NCBI GenBank assembly: GCA_964511265.1
Contig: CAZEES010000002.1
Span: 13,505 to 77,504 of the forward strand
Origin: Nitrosopelagicus sp964511265
GTDB lineage: Archaea; Thermoproteota; Nitrososphaeria; Nitrososphaerales; Nitrosopumilaceae
DNA: 64,000 nt
Direction: 5' to 3'
Shown: positions 8,773-16,275 of the stretch, piece by piece
Numbering within the stretch: the stretch's first letter is position 1
Layout: each line of letters opens with the position of its first letter
Notes under the pieces: model-generated
Told to the model about the DNA's origin: nothing
Database searches by the model: none
The model's input: only the letters and a program-made list of their open reading frames with translations
Position numbers and translations under genes: made by a program

Positions 8773-9201
8773 TCACATTCGTCTGAATTCTGCTGCACCT
8801 TTTCCTGTGATTCTTAACTGAATTGATTTTCCAAATGGACCGCTTTTTTCTTCTGGTCTCATGAAACCTTTTTTCTCAAGATCTTGCAGGATTGCATCCA
8901 GATTGTTTGTTGATAGGTTAGCTCGTTTTTGAAGTTCTTCAAATTTTGAAACGTTAGTGATCAATAAACCAAGTACAATTTTTTCTTTGGACCAATTTTT
9001 TGTTGAAACTTCTTCTCTACGTGGTAATTCTTGGAAATTATCGGAAGAAGAAGATTCTTGGAAGAAATTTCCACGAGGGCTCTCAGGACGAGTAGGGATA
9101 TTTTGTTTAATACCAGCACGTCTCAAAACTCTAGGAAGTATTCTGGCAAGAGGTATGATCAGAAATATGAGCAAGTAGATCCAGGAATAATTTTCTTCCA
9201 T
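8773..9201 (-). CDS. Membrane-anchored winged-helix protein
   Basis: Predicted 142-aa protein with one N-terminal hydrophobic segment (about residues 7-24, WIYLLIFLIIPLARIL), then an Arg/Ser-rich linker and a C-terminal winged-helix-like domain (about residues 68-142). That domain contains NLDAILQDLEKKGFM and a final wing strand, as in MarR/HTH_24-type folds. The topology suggests a DNA-binding or regulatory domain held at the cytoplasmic face of the membrane. The specific role is unknown. It stands alone on the minus strand between the rfcL unit and a zinc-ribbon gene. Confidence 0.7.
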   Translation of the reverse strand: MEENYSWIYLLIFLIIPLARILPRVLRRAGIKQNIPTRPESPRGNFFQESSSSDNFQELPRREEVSTKNWSKEKIVLGLLITNVSKFEELQKRANLSTNNLDAILQDLEKKGFMRPEEKSGPFGKSIQLRITGKGAAEFRRM

Positions 9202-9245
9202 ATTATACAGATAAGTTTCAAAATTAATAATGTATGTGTTGGCAT

Positions 9246-9566
9246 TTACTGAGATTTCTCAAAAACACGGTATTCGCCTATGATAGAGTTACATTTGTGA
9301 CAAGTGTATTGACCTCTTTCAATGAGAATTAATCCATCTGCTACAGGTTCATTTGGTTTTTCTTCTATCTGTATATTTGTCGGTCCATCAAATTCAGAAT
9401 TACAAACTTTACAGAAATGTTTTAGCATTTTTGCAGTATCAAGCTTTTCAAGTGATGCCAAGAAGTGTTTGTCAATATTTGGGACAAGTTTTGATTTTGA
9501 GACTTCTTCGTCAGTTAGTTCTGCGTTAACCCATCCTCCTGATCCTTGTAATTCTATTGCTGTCAA
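9246..9566 (-). CDS. Zinc-ribbon protein, paralogue of the protein at 58306-59064
   Basis: This 106-aa protein has one four-cysteine zinc ribbon split across the domain: CKVC near residue 54 and CHKC near residue 91. It matches the first 105 residues of the protein at 58306-59064 in order: a GSGG segment, an acidic variable stretch, the first Cys pair, FDGPTNIQIE versus FEGSPNIEFE, LILIERGQYTC versus LILVERGKYLC, and a final EYR. The start is a TTG at 9566, chosen because the paralogue also has the short lead into GSGG. Function unknown; the paralogue adds a PRC-barrel-like domain. Confidence 0.75.
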   Translation of the reverse strand: MTAIELQGSGGWVNAELTDEEVSKSKLVPNIDKHFLASLEKLDTAKMLKHFCKVCNSEFDGPTNIQIEEKPNEPVADGLILIERGQYTCHKCNSIIGEYRVFEKSQ

Positions 9567-9654
9567 AGTGATCTATTTTTTTTTAACATGAATAAAGACG
9601 TTTTCAAAAAACAAAAATTTGTAACTTAAATTATCCACAAATTTTGAGATTGTT

Positions 9655-10452
9655 ATGGATACGAATCAAATTCTTAGAGAGGCATCAAGAAGAATTTATG
9701 AGGCGGTAAAAGACATGGCCGGCACTGAGAAAGCTGCAGGGGATTTTGGGAGAGGTGCAGGCGGAGATATTTCAAGAAATATCGACATTACTGCAGAGAA
9801 TACAGTTTTGGATTATCTAAAAGAGATAAATTTTGAGTGTGTTGTTTTAGGCGAGGAATGTGGTCGTGTAGAATTATCAAAGAATCCAAAAGGCTTTGTA
9901 ATTATGGATGCAATAGATGGTTCTGCAAATGCAGTTAGAGGGGTACCATTTTTTTGTTCATCATTAGCGTTTGCTACGGAAGATAGACTTAGCTCCATAA
10001 CAGATGGGGTGATTACTAATCTTTCAACAGGTCAAATGTATTGGGCATCAGAAGGAAAAGGTTCTTTTCTAGATGAAAAACAAATTTCAGTTCACAAGGA
10101 TACACCATTGTACAAAATAGTGGGAGTAAACACATCAGGAGCTACACCAGAAATAATGAAAAAGTTACAACCTGTTTTTGAGAATCATAGTCATACAAGA
10201 CATTTTGGTGCAAATGCATTAGAGATGGCGATGTTTGCACAAGGTTTGATGGATGTTTTTATTGACTTGAGAGATAAAATTCGAATTCAGGATATTGCAG
10301 CAGGATACATAATTGTAAAAGAAGCAGGAGGCTTACTTTTAGATTCAGAATTTAATTCTCTTGACGCAGATTTGAGTTATGATACAAGAGTTTCTTTTGT
10401 AGCAGCAGCTAACCAAGAAATTTTAGATGATATTTTTCCTAAAAAGAATTAG
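9655..10452 (+). CDS. Inositol-monophosphatase-family phosphatase (possible FBPase/IMPase)
   Basis: This is a Mg2+-dependent, Li+-sensitive phosphatase superfamily member (265 aa). The metal-site motifs are GEECG (residues 66-70) and MDAIDGSANA (D85, D88), with a second-metal aspartate in IRIQDIAAGYIIVKEAGG near residue 217. In archaea this family includes enzymes acting on myo-inositol-1-phosphate and fructose-1,6-bisphosphate. The sequence alone does not fix the substrate. The ATG at 9655 follows a short AT-rich promoter region. It converges on the FNR gene with 2 bp between stops. Confidence 0.88.
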   Translation: MDTNQILREASRRIYEAVKDMAGTEKAAGDFGRGAGGDISRNIDITAENTVLDYLKEINFECVVLGEECGRVELSKNPKGFVIMDAIDGSANAVRGVPFFCSSLAFATEDRLSSITDGVITNLSTGQMYWASEGKGSFLDEKQISVHKDTPLYKIVGVNTSGATPEIMKKLQPVFENHSHTRHFGANALEMAMFAQGLMDVFIDLRDKIRIQDIAAGYIIVKEAGGLLLDSEFNSLDADLSYDTRVSFVAAANQEILDDIFPKKN

Positions 10453-10454
10453 TT

Positions 10455-11291
10455 TTATCCGTAGGATTCGTATTTGACTTCAAAAGTTCCATCTTCATGA
10501 GGATTATCTCTATTGACAAATCCTCTATCAGAAACAAAGTCCATTACTCCGTCAATTGTTCCTTGGTATCCACAAATGTAAATTCGAGTGTTCTCAGGTG
10601 TTACTTTTTCTCCAACCAATTCGTCTAGTGGAGATACACCCTCTTTATTTGGTTTGAAGAATTGTTCAACTCGTCCTGTATGACCCACCCATGATCTGTT
10701 AAAGAATTCTTTGGGTCTACTAATTGCAGCCCTATAGATAAAATTCCATTGATCTCTTCCACGTTCAATACTTTCATTTTCAAAATCAGTTAGGAGACGT
10801 TTGTAGCTTAATTCATCCACATAACTTGCTCCATGCAATACTACAAGTTGTCGTTTATCATTTGTGTCATGAAAGTGATGTGCAAATGCAATGAAAGGTG
10901 CAAGACCAGTACCACCACCAACACACACAACTCGTCTATTATCAGGTTGTCCGTCATGATATGTGTCTTCTATTAGTAAATCTTCGCCAGTAGGATCACC
11001 AAGTAAGACTTCGTCACCTACACTTAGATAAAATAATTCAGTTGTTACTCTACCTGGCAATGGTTTTCTTACCCATCTAATTACAAATTCAAAATAGTCT
11101 CTATTTTCAGCATGAGATGCAATAGAATATGCACGTTTAACAATCTTATTTTCAGCAGCAACTGGTAGTCCTATGGTAAGAAATTGACCAGTTTCGTATT
11201 TTGGCATGCCGTTAACTGGCACAAGTCTAATTACAACTAGATCTTCTTTTAACAATTCAGTGTAGATGATCTTTGCTTTTGTCTCAGCCAT
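10455..11291 (-). CDS. Ferredoxin-NADP+ reductase-like flavoprotein (copy 1)
   Basis: This is an FAD/NAD(P)H oxidoreductase of the FNR fold (278 aa). FAD-binding RAYSIASH lies near residue 54 and the NAD(P) glycine motif CVGGGTGLAPF near residue 125. YICGYQGTIDGVMDF is close to the C-terminus, and an aromatic residue next to the end (ESYG) matches the FNR pattern. It is very similar along its whole length to the gene at 21346-22188. Start at ATG 11291 (MAETKAKIIY) chosen because it aligns with the paralogue and because the TATA element at 11351-11358 makes the ATG at 11333 too early. Likely partner: the ferredoxins at 42945-44127 (inference). Confidence 0.9.
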   Translation of the reverse strand: MAETKAKIIYTELLKEDLVVIRLVPVNGMPKYETGQFLTIGLPVAAENKIVKRAYSIASHAENRDYFEFVIRWVRKPLPGRVTTELFYLSVGDEVLLGDPTGEDLLIEDTYHDGQPDNRRVVCVGGGTGLAPFIAFAHHFHDTNDKRQLVVLHGASYVDELSYKRLLTDFENESIERGRDQWNFIYRAAISRPKEFFNRSWVGHTGRVEQFFKPNKEGVSPLDELVGEKVTPENTRIYICGYQGTIDGVMDFVSDRGFVNRDNPHEDGTFEVKYESYG

Positions 11292-11350
11292 GCATAAAAT
11301 TTTCTTAGTTTGGATAAATGTATTTCTGTTCAAATGTTGACCGTCTGGTT

Positions 11351-11358
11351 TTTATATA
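11351..11358. promoter_or_regulatory. TATA-like element shared by FNR copy 1 and the DUF1059 gene
   Basis: The 8-base tttatata is centred at 11354.5 between two divergent genes. A start of transcription about 26 bp away falls near 11381 on the plus strand, just before the ATG at 11387, and near 11328 on the minus strand, upstream of the ATG at 11291. No other good TATA element is seen in this interval. Confidence 0.5.
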
Positions 11359-11386
11359 GAAAATTTCGAAGGCAAAAATGAGTATA

Positions 11387-11551
11387 ATGGTAAAACTATC
11401 ATGTATGGATTACGGATTTGATTGCGCATATGAAATAGAAGGCGAAGTTGGACATGTAATTGATGAATATGGAAAACATAGTAACGACGAACATGGAATA
11501 GAATATTCTGTTGAGGCTCTAACACAAGTAATTTTAAGACAACAGAGTTAA
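11387..11551 (+). CDS. DUF1059 small protein
   Basis: This 54-aa gene is easy to miss. Translation from 11387 gives MVKLSCMDYGFDCAYEIEGE, then an acidic helix-rich middle with EHGIEYS, and a TAA at 11549-11551. The pattern (short basic start, SCxDxGxDC, an acidic helix, EHGI) is that of DUF1059 proteins, whose function is unknown. The two cysteines at residues 6 and 13 could bind metal or form a disulfide. An in-frame ATG at 11378 would add three residues; the TATA position favours 11387. It converges on hemA with 1 bp between stops. Confidence 0.78.
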   Translation: MVKLSCMDYGFDCAYEIEGEVGHVIDEYGKHSNDEHGIEYSVEALTQVILRQQS

Positions 11552-11552
11552 T

Positions 11553-12626
11553 CTAGATTCTTTTCATTGATTCAGATAAGATTGTAATCTCTTTTGTGAT
11601 GATTTTTTCAACCGCTGGAACTATACCTGCTCTAAGTTTGGTATTTTCTTCATAGATTTCTGCAACTTGGTCTTGGAAAAGTAATTTGATTCCAGGTAGC
11701 TCCATAATATTTTCTTCAACAGCTCGTGGTTCAGAGATATCTAAGATGAGAGTTCCTTTTTTCTTTTCTTGCATGACTAGCTTAATTCTGTCAAGATTAA
11801 TTACAAAATAATCAGCAGTTGTTGCAACTATAATAATGTCGAATTTGTCAAATCCGGCAAGTACTTCTGCAAATTCTACAGGAGTGCCACCTAGAAGTTG
11901 AGAGAAATTTGTGCAACGTTCTAGCGTACGACTAGTCACTTTGAAAGGGATTTGTTTTTGACCTAATGTTTTAGCAACCATTGCAGCAGATTCACCTGTA
12001 CCTATGATCAAAACTTTCTTTTTTGCATCTAACCCAACTTTTTCTTCTATTAGATTTAGTGCAACATCACCTAATGATATAACATCTTTACTGATTTGAG
12101 TTGAGTCTCTAATTGAGCCTGCAAGCCTAATTACACTATCAAATAATTTGTTAAGAATTTTTCCTGAATGTCCTGAATTTTTTGCAGTTTCTAATGATTG
12201 TTTAATTTCATCAATAACTTCTTGTTGACCAATCACCACAGAATCTAATCCACAAGCTAATCTTAGGAGATGAAGATATACATCATCATCTTTGAAAACT
12301 TCAAGTGTTTGATCAAAATGATCAATATCAATTTGTTCTATGCTAGAATTTTGTTGCCATATTTCTTTCATTTGATTAATTATCAATCCTTTTCCTTCAG
12401 GTCTACGTGCATCGGTAGTATCGTCAGTTTCAAGATTGCTAACAGTAAAGATTTCAACTCTACTTGAGGTTTGAATAATAATGCATTCTTCAACACCTGG
12501 AATTTTTTTAAAAGCATCATATGCAGCTGTGATGTCAGTGAATGCAAATCTTGAAAGAGAATGTAATGGAACATTTTTGAAAGTAACGCGTGCATTCAAA
12601 ACATCAAATTTAACTTCACTCAACAT
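11553..12626 (-). CDS. hemA: Glutamyl-tRNA reductase-like protein, short and without the usual active-site Cys
   Basis: Glutamyl-tRNA reductase makes glutamate-1-semialdehyde for tetrapyrrole synthesis. The family match is clear: the N-terminal catalytic domain, ACGLDSVVIGQQEVIDEIK near residue 127, and NADPH-binding IIGTGESAAMVAKTL near residue 207. Two features are unusual. The nucleophile motif normally reading TCNR is TSSR here (Ser54; codon TCA), with the nearest Cys at residue 48. The protein also stops at residue 357, at the start of the long spinal helix, so the C-terminal dimerisation domain (about 70-100 residues in typical 400-430 aa enzymes) is absent. The neighbouring gene converges 1 bp away. 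It may be a diverged or regulatory form. Confidence 0.82.
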   Translation of the reverse strand: MLSEVKFDVLNARVTFKNVPLHSLSRFAFTDITAAYDAFKKIPGVEECIIIQTSSRVEIFTVSNLETDDTTDARRPEGKGLIINQMKEIWQQNSSIEQIDIDHFDQTLEVFKDDDVYLHLLRLACGLDSVVIGQQEVIDEIKQSLETAKNSGHSGKILNKLFDSVIRLAGSIRDSTQISKDVISLGDVALNLIEEKVGLDAKKKVLIIGTGESAAMVAKTLGQKQIPFKVTSRTLERCTNFSQLLGGTPVEFAEVLAGFDKFDIIIVATTADYFVINLDRIKLVMQEKKKGTLILDISEPRAVEENIMELPGIKLLFQDQVAEIYEENTKLRAGIVPAVEKIITKEITILSESMKRI

Positions 12627-12640
12627 ATATCACCAAAATA

Positions 12641-13324
12641 TCAATCTCGTAGTTTTGTTCGTCCATCTTTTGCAGTTCTAAAAACATTCATTCCAAGATA
12701 ATAATTATCATGTAATGAATCTAGGTATGTAAGGTCTTGTTCAATTTTTGCAATATCATCAGGTAAAGATTCAGGATCATTTCTAAGACGTTCTAGTTTT
12801 GCTTGTAGTTCATCGCCTAGAACAGTAATTCCAGTTTCATAATTGGAAGTTCCACCATAGCGTTCATCTAGAATGTTTTGAGGATCGTAATTAGGAGTTG
12901 TATCTTCATAGTTGAGAGCTTTTCTTGTAACTTCGTCTTTTTCAGCTTCAGAAAGGATAGGTTTAGGAAATCTTTCTTCTTTGTCCAAGAAAAATTCTGG
13001 TTCTCCCATCACTCGTCTAAAAATTTGTTCACCTTTTCTTCTGTATGAATAATCAGGATTGCTAGATGCTTCATCTTTGACTTCTTCTGCAATTGCCTTG
13101 AATTCATCTTCCGCAGCTTTTACTGCAGCTGCTTTCAATTCCTTAGCTTTTGCAATTGCTGCTTCTGCTGCTGCTTCTGCTTTTTCTGCAGCTTTTGCTG
13201 CTGTGTCCGCAGCTTTAGATGCCTTGATTGATTTTGCAGGAGTCTCTGTTTTTGATGCTTTAGTTGTTTTTGGAGTTTCTTTTGGAGATTCCTTAACTTC
13301 TGATTCTTTTTTATCCTCAGACAT
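12641..13324 (-). CDS. Ala/Lys/Glu-rich protein of unknown function
   Basis: I do not recognise this protein. From ATG 13324 (MSEDKKESEVKES) it is 227 aa. Residues 1-35 are Lys/Glu/Ser/Thr rich. Residues about 35-85 are Ala/Lys/Glu repeats (KAAEKAEAAAEAAIAKAKEL) likely to form a long helix or coiled coil, resembling histone-H1-like or stalk sequences. The C-terminal 130 residues look like a folded acidic domain with many Tyr/Asp/Asn and end in NVFRTAKDGRTKLRD. An upstream in-frame ATG at 13393 is less likely since it would place a hydrophobic stretch before the charged start. It is upstream of hemA by 14 bp, so probably co-transcribed. Confidence 0.75.
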   Translation of the reverse strand: MSEDKKESEVKESPKETPKTTKASKTETPAKSIKASKAADTAAKAAEKAEAAAEAAIAKAKELKAAAVKAAEDEFKAIAEEVKDEASSNPDYSYRRKGEQIFRRVMGEPEFFLDKEERFPKPILSEAEKDEVTRKALNYEDTTPNYDPQNILDERYGGTSNYETGITVLGDELQAKLERLRNDPESLPDDIAKIEQDLTYLDSLHDNYYLGMNVFRTAKDGRTKLRD

Positions 13325-13419
13325 CAATTTTTCACTAAAGTTGCCCGATTTTAATATTATTGTGTCGTATAGATTTGAATCTTCTGCGATCAAACAATCT
13401 TAAAATTTTAAGAAAGAAA

Positions 13420-13497
13420 TGGCGCCCTCGGCGGGATTTGAACCCGCGTCTCAGCCGTGACAGGGCCGAATTCTAGACCGGGCTATACTACAAGGGC
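13420..13497 (-). tRNA. tRNA-Asp (GTC)
   Basis: The reverse complement folds as a cloverleaf: acceptor GCCCTTG pairs with CGAGGGC, anticodon stem CGGCC/GGCTG encloses loop CTGTCAC (anticodon GTC), and the T arm has GGTTCAAATCC. Discriminator G is followed by CCA in the DNA. The D stem appears to have one A-A mismatch. No intron. Confidence 0.95.
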
Positions 13498-13592
13498 AGT
13501 ATTTACAAGAAAAAGAATTGCTGGTTTTAAAGTTTCCATTTTTGATTTCAAACTGTAAAAGACTAAATTATACAGTAAAGGGAAAACGCAAG

Positions 13593-13666
13593 GGGTCTAT
13601 AGCGCAGCCAGGTAGCGCACCGGCCTTTTAAGCCGGCTGTCGTGGGTTCGAATCCCACTAGACCCG
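13593..13666 (+). tRNA. tRNA-Lys (TTT)
   Basis: Acceptor GGGTCTA pairs with TAGACCC. Anticodon stem CCGGC/GCCGG encloses CTTTTAA (anticodon TTT), and the T arm is GTGGGTTCGAATCCCAC. Discriminator G; CCA is not encoded. No intron. It converges on argH with 3 bp between them. Confidence 0.96.
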
Positions 13667-13669
13667 CGT

Positions 13670-15130
13670 CTATTTTGTAAGTGTTTTAACGCGTTTTTCT
13701 AATAAAGTTAAAGATTTTTTCACACTGTCATTTTGAGTTTTGACAGATTTTTTCAGTGTAATAATTTTGCGGGTTCTTTGCCCAATCATTCGTGTTTGTT
13801 CTGCAGTACCAGAAGAGCCTTTTGATTTTCGTTGTTTAAGAGATGAAGAGATGGTAGTTTTTTGGATTAATTCAAAAAGTTTTGCAGGTTTAATATCTTT
13901 AATTCCAAGAGATTTAATTTCATCTAGATCAAGATCAGAGAGTAGTTTTTTGGAATTGTGCGATAACTGAACAAGATTACCAACAATGTTATGTGCAGTA
14001 CGAAATGGAATTTTTTCAAGGACTAGGTTTTCAGCTAAATCTAACGCAACTAGAAATCCCTCCTCAGTTGCTTTTTGCATTTTTTCTTGATTAACAATGA
14101 GATCAGAGAGCATTGATTTTATGATAATTAATGCAGTGATAGATATTTTTGATGTAGACCAGATTGAAGATTTTATTTGCTGCAAGTCTCGACTATATCC
14201 AGAAGAAAGTCCTTTGGTAGTAGTTAAGATGGAGGTCAAATATCCAATAACCTGGGATGTCTTTCCACGTGTAAGCTCTAAGATGTCTGGATTTTTCTTT
14301 TGTGGCATTACACTTGAAGGAGATGTAAAATCATCAGATAGTTCAATGAATGAGAATTCGGCTGATGACCAGATGATAAAGTCCTCAGCTAGTCTACTTA
14401 GGTTTGTCATCATAATTGCAGAACTTGCAACATATTCAGCTACAAAGTCACGTGTGCTTGTAGCATCAATTGAGTTTTCAATAAGAGATGCAAATCCAAG
14501 CATCTTTGCAGTACTGTCTCTATCAATAGGTAAACTTGTTCCACCTATAGGACCCGCACCCAGAGGACTCTGATTAACACGGGTGTACAATGACATGAAT
14601 CTATCTAAATCACGCAATAATGAATCAGCATAAGACAAAAGATAATGAGAGAAAACTCCAACTTGAGCTTGTTGAAGATGGGTATAAAGTGGCATTATTG
14701 TTTTAGTATTTTCTTGTGCTGTTTTTAGTAGAGTAGAAATTGTTTCAAGTAGACATTGTAAAAGTATGTTAATGTCATCACGAATTTTTAATCTTATATC
14801 AAGTGCGACTTGATCATTTCGTGAGCGCGCAGTATGCATTTTTCCACCATTTTCAAGTCCAGTTTTCTTGATTACCAGGGATTCAATCAGTTCATGAATA
14901 TCTTCTGGTTCAAAGTCAGGTTGTGATATGTTTCCTCCCTTTAATTCTTCTAGTGCAATCAGAATTTTTTTTACTTCAGTTTTTGTTATGAGTTTATTTT
15001 CATATAGCATGATAACATGCGCTTCACTTCCAACAATGTCATAAAATGCAATATCAGAATCGTCTTTGATTGATGAAACATAACTTAGAGTGATATCATC
15101 AAGATCTTTTCCCAATCTAGAACGATACAT
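13670..15130 (-). CDS. argH: Argininosuccinate lyase
   Basis: This enzyme cleaves argininosuccinate to arginine and fumarate, the last step of arginine synthesis. From ATG 15130 (MYRSRLGKDLDD) it is 486 aa. It has the fumarase/aspartase-superfamily signature SSVMPQKKNPDILEL near residue 262, plus TARSRNDQVALD near residue 101 and HLQQAQVG near residue 148. The open frame extends to 15187 (MCHRIES), but that would overlap the divergent gene. The palindromic TATA element at 15149-15160 sits 24.5 bp from 15130, supporting this start. The C-terminal 40 residues are Lys/Thr rich. Confidence 0.95.
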   Translation of the reverse strand: MYRSRLGKDLDDITLSYVSSIKDDSDIAFYDIVGSEAHVIMLYENKLITKTEVKKILIALEELKGGNISQPDFEPEDIHELIESLVIKKTGLENGGKMHTARSRNDQVALDIRLKIRDDINILLQCLLETISTLLKTAQENTKTIMPLYTHLQQAQVGVFSHYLLSYADSLLRDLDRFMSLYTRVNQSPLGAGPIGGTSLPIDRDSTAKMLGFASLIENSIDATSTRDFVAEYVASSAIMMTNLSRLAEDFIIWSSAEFSFIELSDDFTSPSSVMPQKKNPDILELTRGKTSQVIGYLTSILTTTKGLSSGYSRDLQQIKSSIWSTSKISITALIIIKSMLSDLIVNQEKMQKATEEGFLVALDLAENLVLEKIPFRTAHNIVGNLVQLSHNSKKLLSDLDLDEIKSLGIKDIKPAKLFELIQKTTISSSLKQRKSKGSSGTAEQTRMIGQRTRKIITLKKSVKTQNDSVKKSLTLLEKRVKTLTK

Positions 15131-15148
15131 CAACTTGGATTCAAAATC

Positions 15149-15160
15149 GCTATATATAGC
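15149..15160. promoter_or_regulatory. Perfectly palindromic bidirectional TATA element
   Basis: GCTATATATAGC is its own reverse complement. Its centre (15154.5) lies exactly 24.5 bp from the ATG of argH (15130, minus) and 24.5 bp from the ATG at 15179 (plus). Both genes would therefore have leaderless transcripts driven by one symmetric TBP site. It is the only TATA-like sequence in this 48-bp interval. Confidence 0.75.
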
Positions 15161-15178
15161 AACTACGGATTCAATTCG

Positions 15179-15502
15179 ATGACACAAGATGTTAAACAGC
15201 TAAGAGTGAAAATCTTCGATGAATTATCACAAATTGTAGATCCTGAGATCAACACAACAATTACAGAATTGGAATTAATTGATGAAGTAGACATTAGTGA
15301 ATCGAATGTTAAAGTTGATTTGCATCTAACAAGCCCTTTTTGTCCAGCTGTTTTTGGATTTAAAATTGCACAAGATATTCACGATAATTTATTGGGAATA
15401 CAAGGAATTGATGACGTAAAGGTTAATGTCTCAAACCACTTTATGGCAGAGCAGATTAACAATCAAGTAAATAACAGCCCAAATCCTCACAAAAAAGATT
15501 AG
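15179..15502 (+). CDS. MIP18/DUF59-family protein, probable Fe-S assembly factor
   Basis: This 107-aa protein has the DUF59 (MIP18, PaaD, SufT-like) pattern: VDPEINTTITELELIDEV near residue 19, then a β-strand-rich middle, LTSPFCPAVFGF with the conserved Cys near residue 59, and a helix followed by VKVNVS. Family members help assemble or deliver iron-sulfur clusters. That role would suit the neighbouring succinate dehydrogenase iron-sulfur subunit, whose stop overlaps this stop by 4 bp from the other strand. The SPFCP core is intact. The ATG at 15179 is set by the shared promoter. Confidence 0.82.
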   Translation: MTQDVKQLRVKIFDELSQIVDPEINTTITELELIDEVDISESNVKVDLHLTSPFCPAVFGFKIAQDIHDNLLGIQGIDDVKVNVSNHFMAEQINNQVNNSPNPHKKD

Positions 15503-16275
15503 TCTCTAATTCCTAGAAGATATCCTCTCAAAAGTTGAATTCCCATTGCAGGATCAACTCCTTTTGGACAAACTTGGCTACAAGAGCCAGCAAAGTGACA
15601 TCTCCATATTCCATGAGATTCATCTATAACTTTGAGTCGTTTGTTTTTTCCTTTGTCTCTGTCATCTGCAATGTATCTATATGCTTGAGCCAATGCTTGA
15701 GGACCAACAAATGTCGTATCCATAGCCATGGTTGGACATGCAGAGTTACACAATCCACATTTGATACAGCTAGAAAATTGGATATATTTTTCAACATTTT
15801 CAGGACTTTGTAGAAATTCTCGTACTCCACTTTCAGGGTCAATTTCAGAATCATCTCTAATCACATATGGCATGACTTTTTTGTGGTTGTTTATCATTCG
15901 ATCAAAGTTAACTGCCAAATCACGGACTAAAGGATAGTTATCCATCGGTTCTACTGTAATAGTGTCAGAATTTAATTCAGAAATTTTTGTAAAACATGCC
16001 AAAGCAGGTTTACCATTAATTTTCATTCCGCAAGAACCACAGGATGCTTGTCTACAAGAATATCTAATTCCAACAGAGTGATCTAGATGTGATTTTACAT
16101 CTAGTAAAGCATCCAAAACAGTTGTCCATTTTTCAATAGGAACTACAAACTCATCAAATCTCTCTTCAGAACTTACATTTGGATTACTTCGCTTAATTTT
16201 TAATTTTATAGATTTTGTAGAAGAGACAATTGTTTGAGAACGTTCTTCTGATAATTTAGGATGAATTGTTGCCAT
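15499..16275 (-). CDS. sdhB: Succinate dehydrogenase iron-sulfur subunit
   Basis: This subunit passes electrons from the flavoprotein to quinone. The 258-aa product has a plant-type ferredoxin domain with CRQASCGSCGMKINGKPALAC (residues about 80-99, [2Fe-2S] ligands). A C-terminal domain carries CIKCGLCNSACP near residue 170 and CSQVCPKGVDP near residue 235, for the [4Fe-4S] and [3Fe-4S] clusters. It is the last gene of an A-C-D-B operon, with its start touching the membrane subunit stop by one base. Confidence 0.96.
   Translation of the reverse strand: MATIHPKLSEERSQTIVSSTKSIKLKIKRSNPNVSSEERFDEFVVPIEKWTTVLDALLDVKSHLDHSVGIRYSCRQASCGSCGMKINGKPALACFTKISELNSDTITVEPMDNYPLVRDLAVNFDRMINNHKKVMPYVIRDDSEIDPESGVREFLQSPENVEKYIQFSSCIKCGLCNSACPTMAMDTTFVGPQALAQAYRYIADDRDKGKNKRLKVIDESHGIWRCHFAGSCSQVCPKGVDPAMGIQLLRGYLLGIRD

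Noticed and set aside
12412..12472. Ser at the HemA nucleophile position considered as a simple sequencing error
   Set aside because: One substitution cannot be excluded, but the neighbouring Asn of the usual TCNR is also changed (to Ser), and the missing C-terminal domain is independent, so a single error does not explain the gene. It is kept as a finding.
13059..13403. Long Ala/Ser-rich open frame on the plus strand
   Set aside because: It is the complement of the Ala/Lys-rich codons of the minus-strand gene at 12641-13324; low-complexity GCN/TTT codons give long opposite frames. No promoter or recognisable domain.
14097..14573. 158-codon open frame on the plus strand inside argH
   Set aside because: argH has clear catalytic motifs over the same bases. 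The plus-strand product has no recognisable domain.
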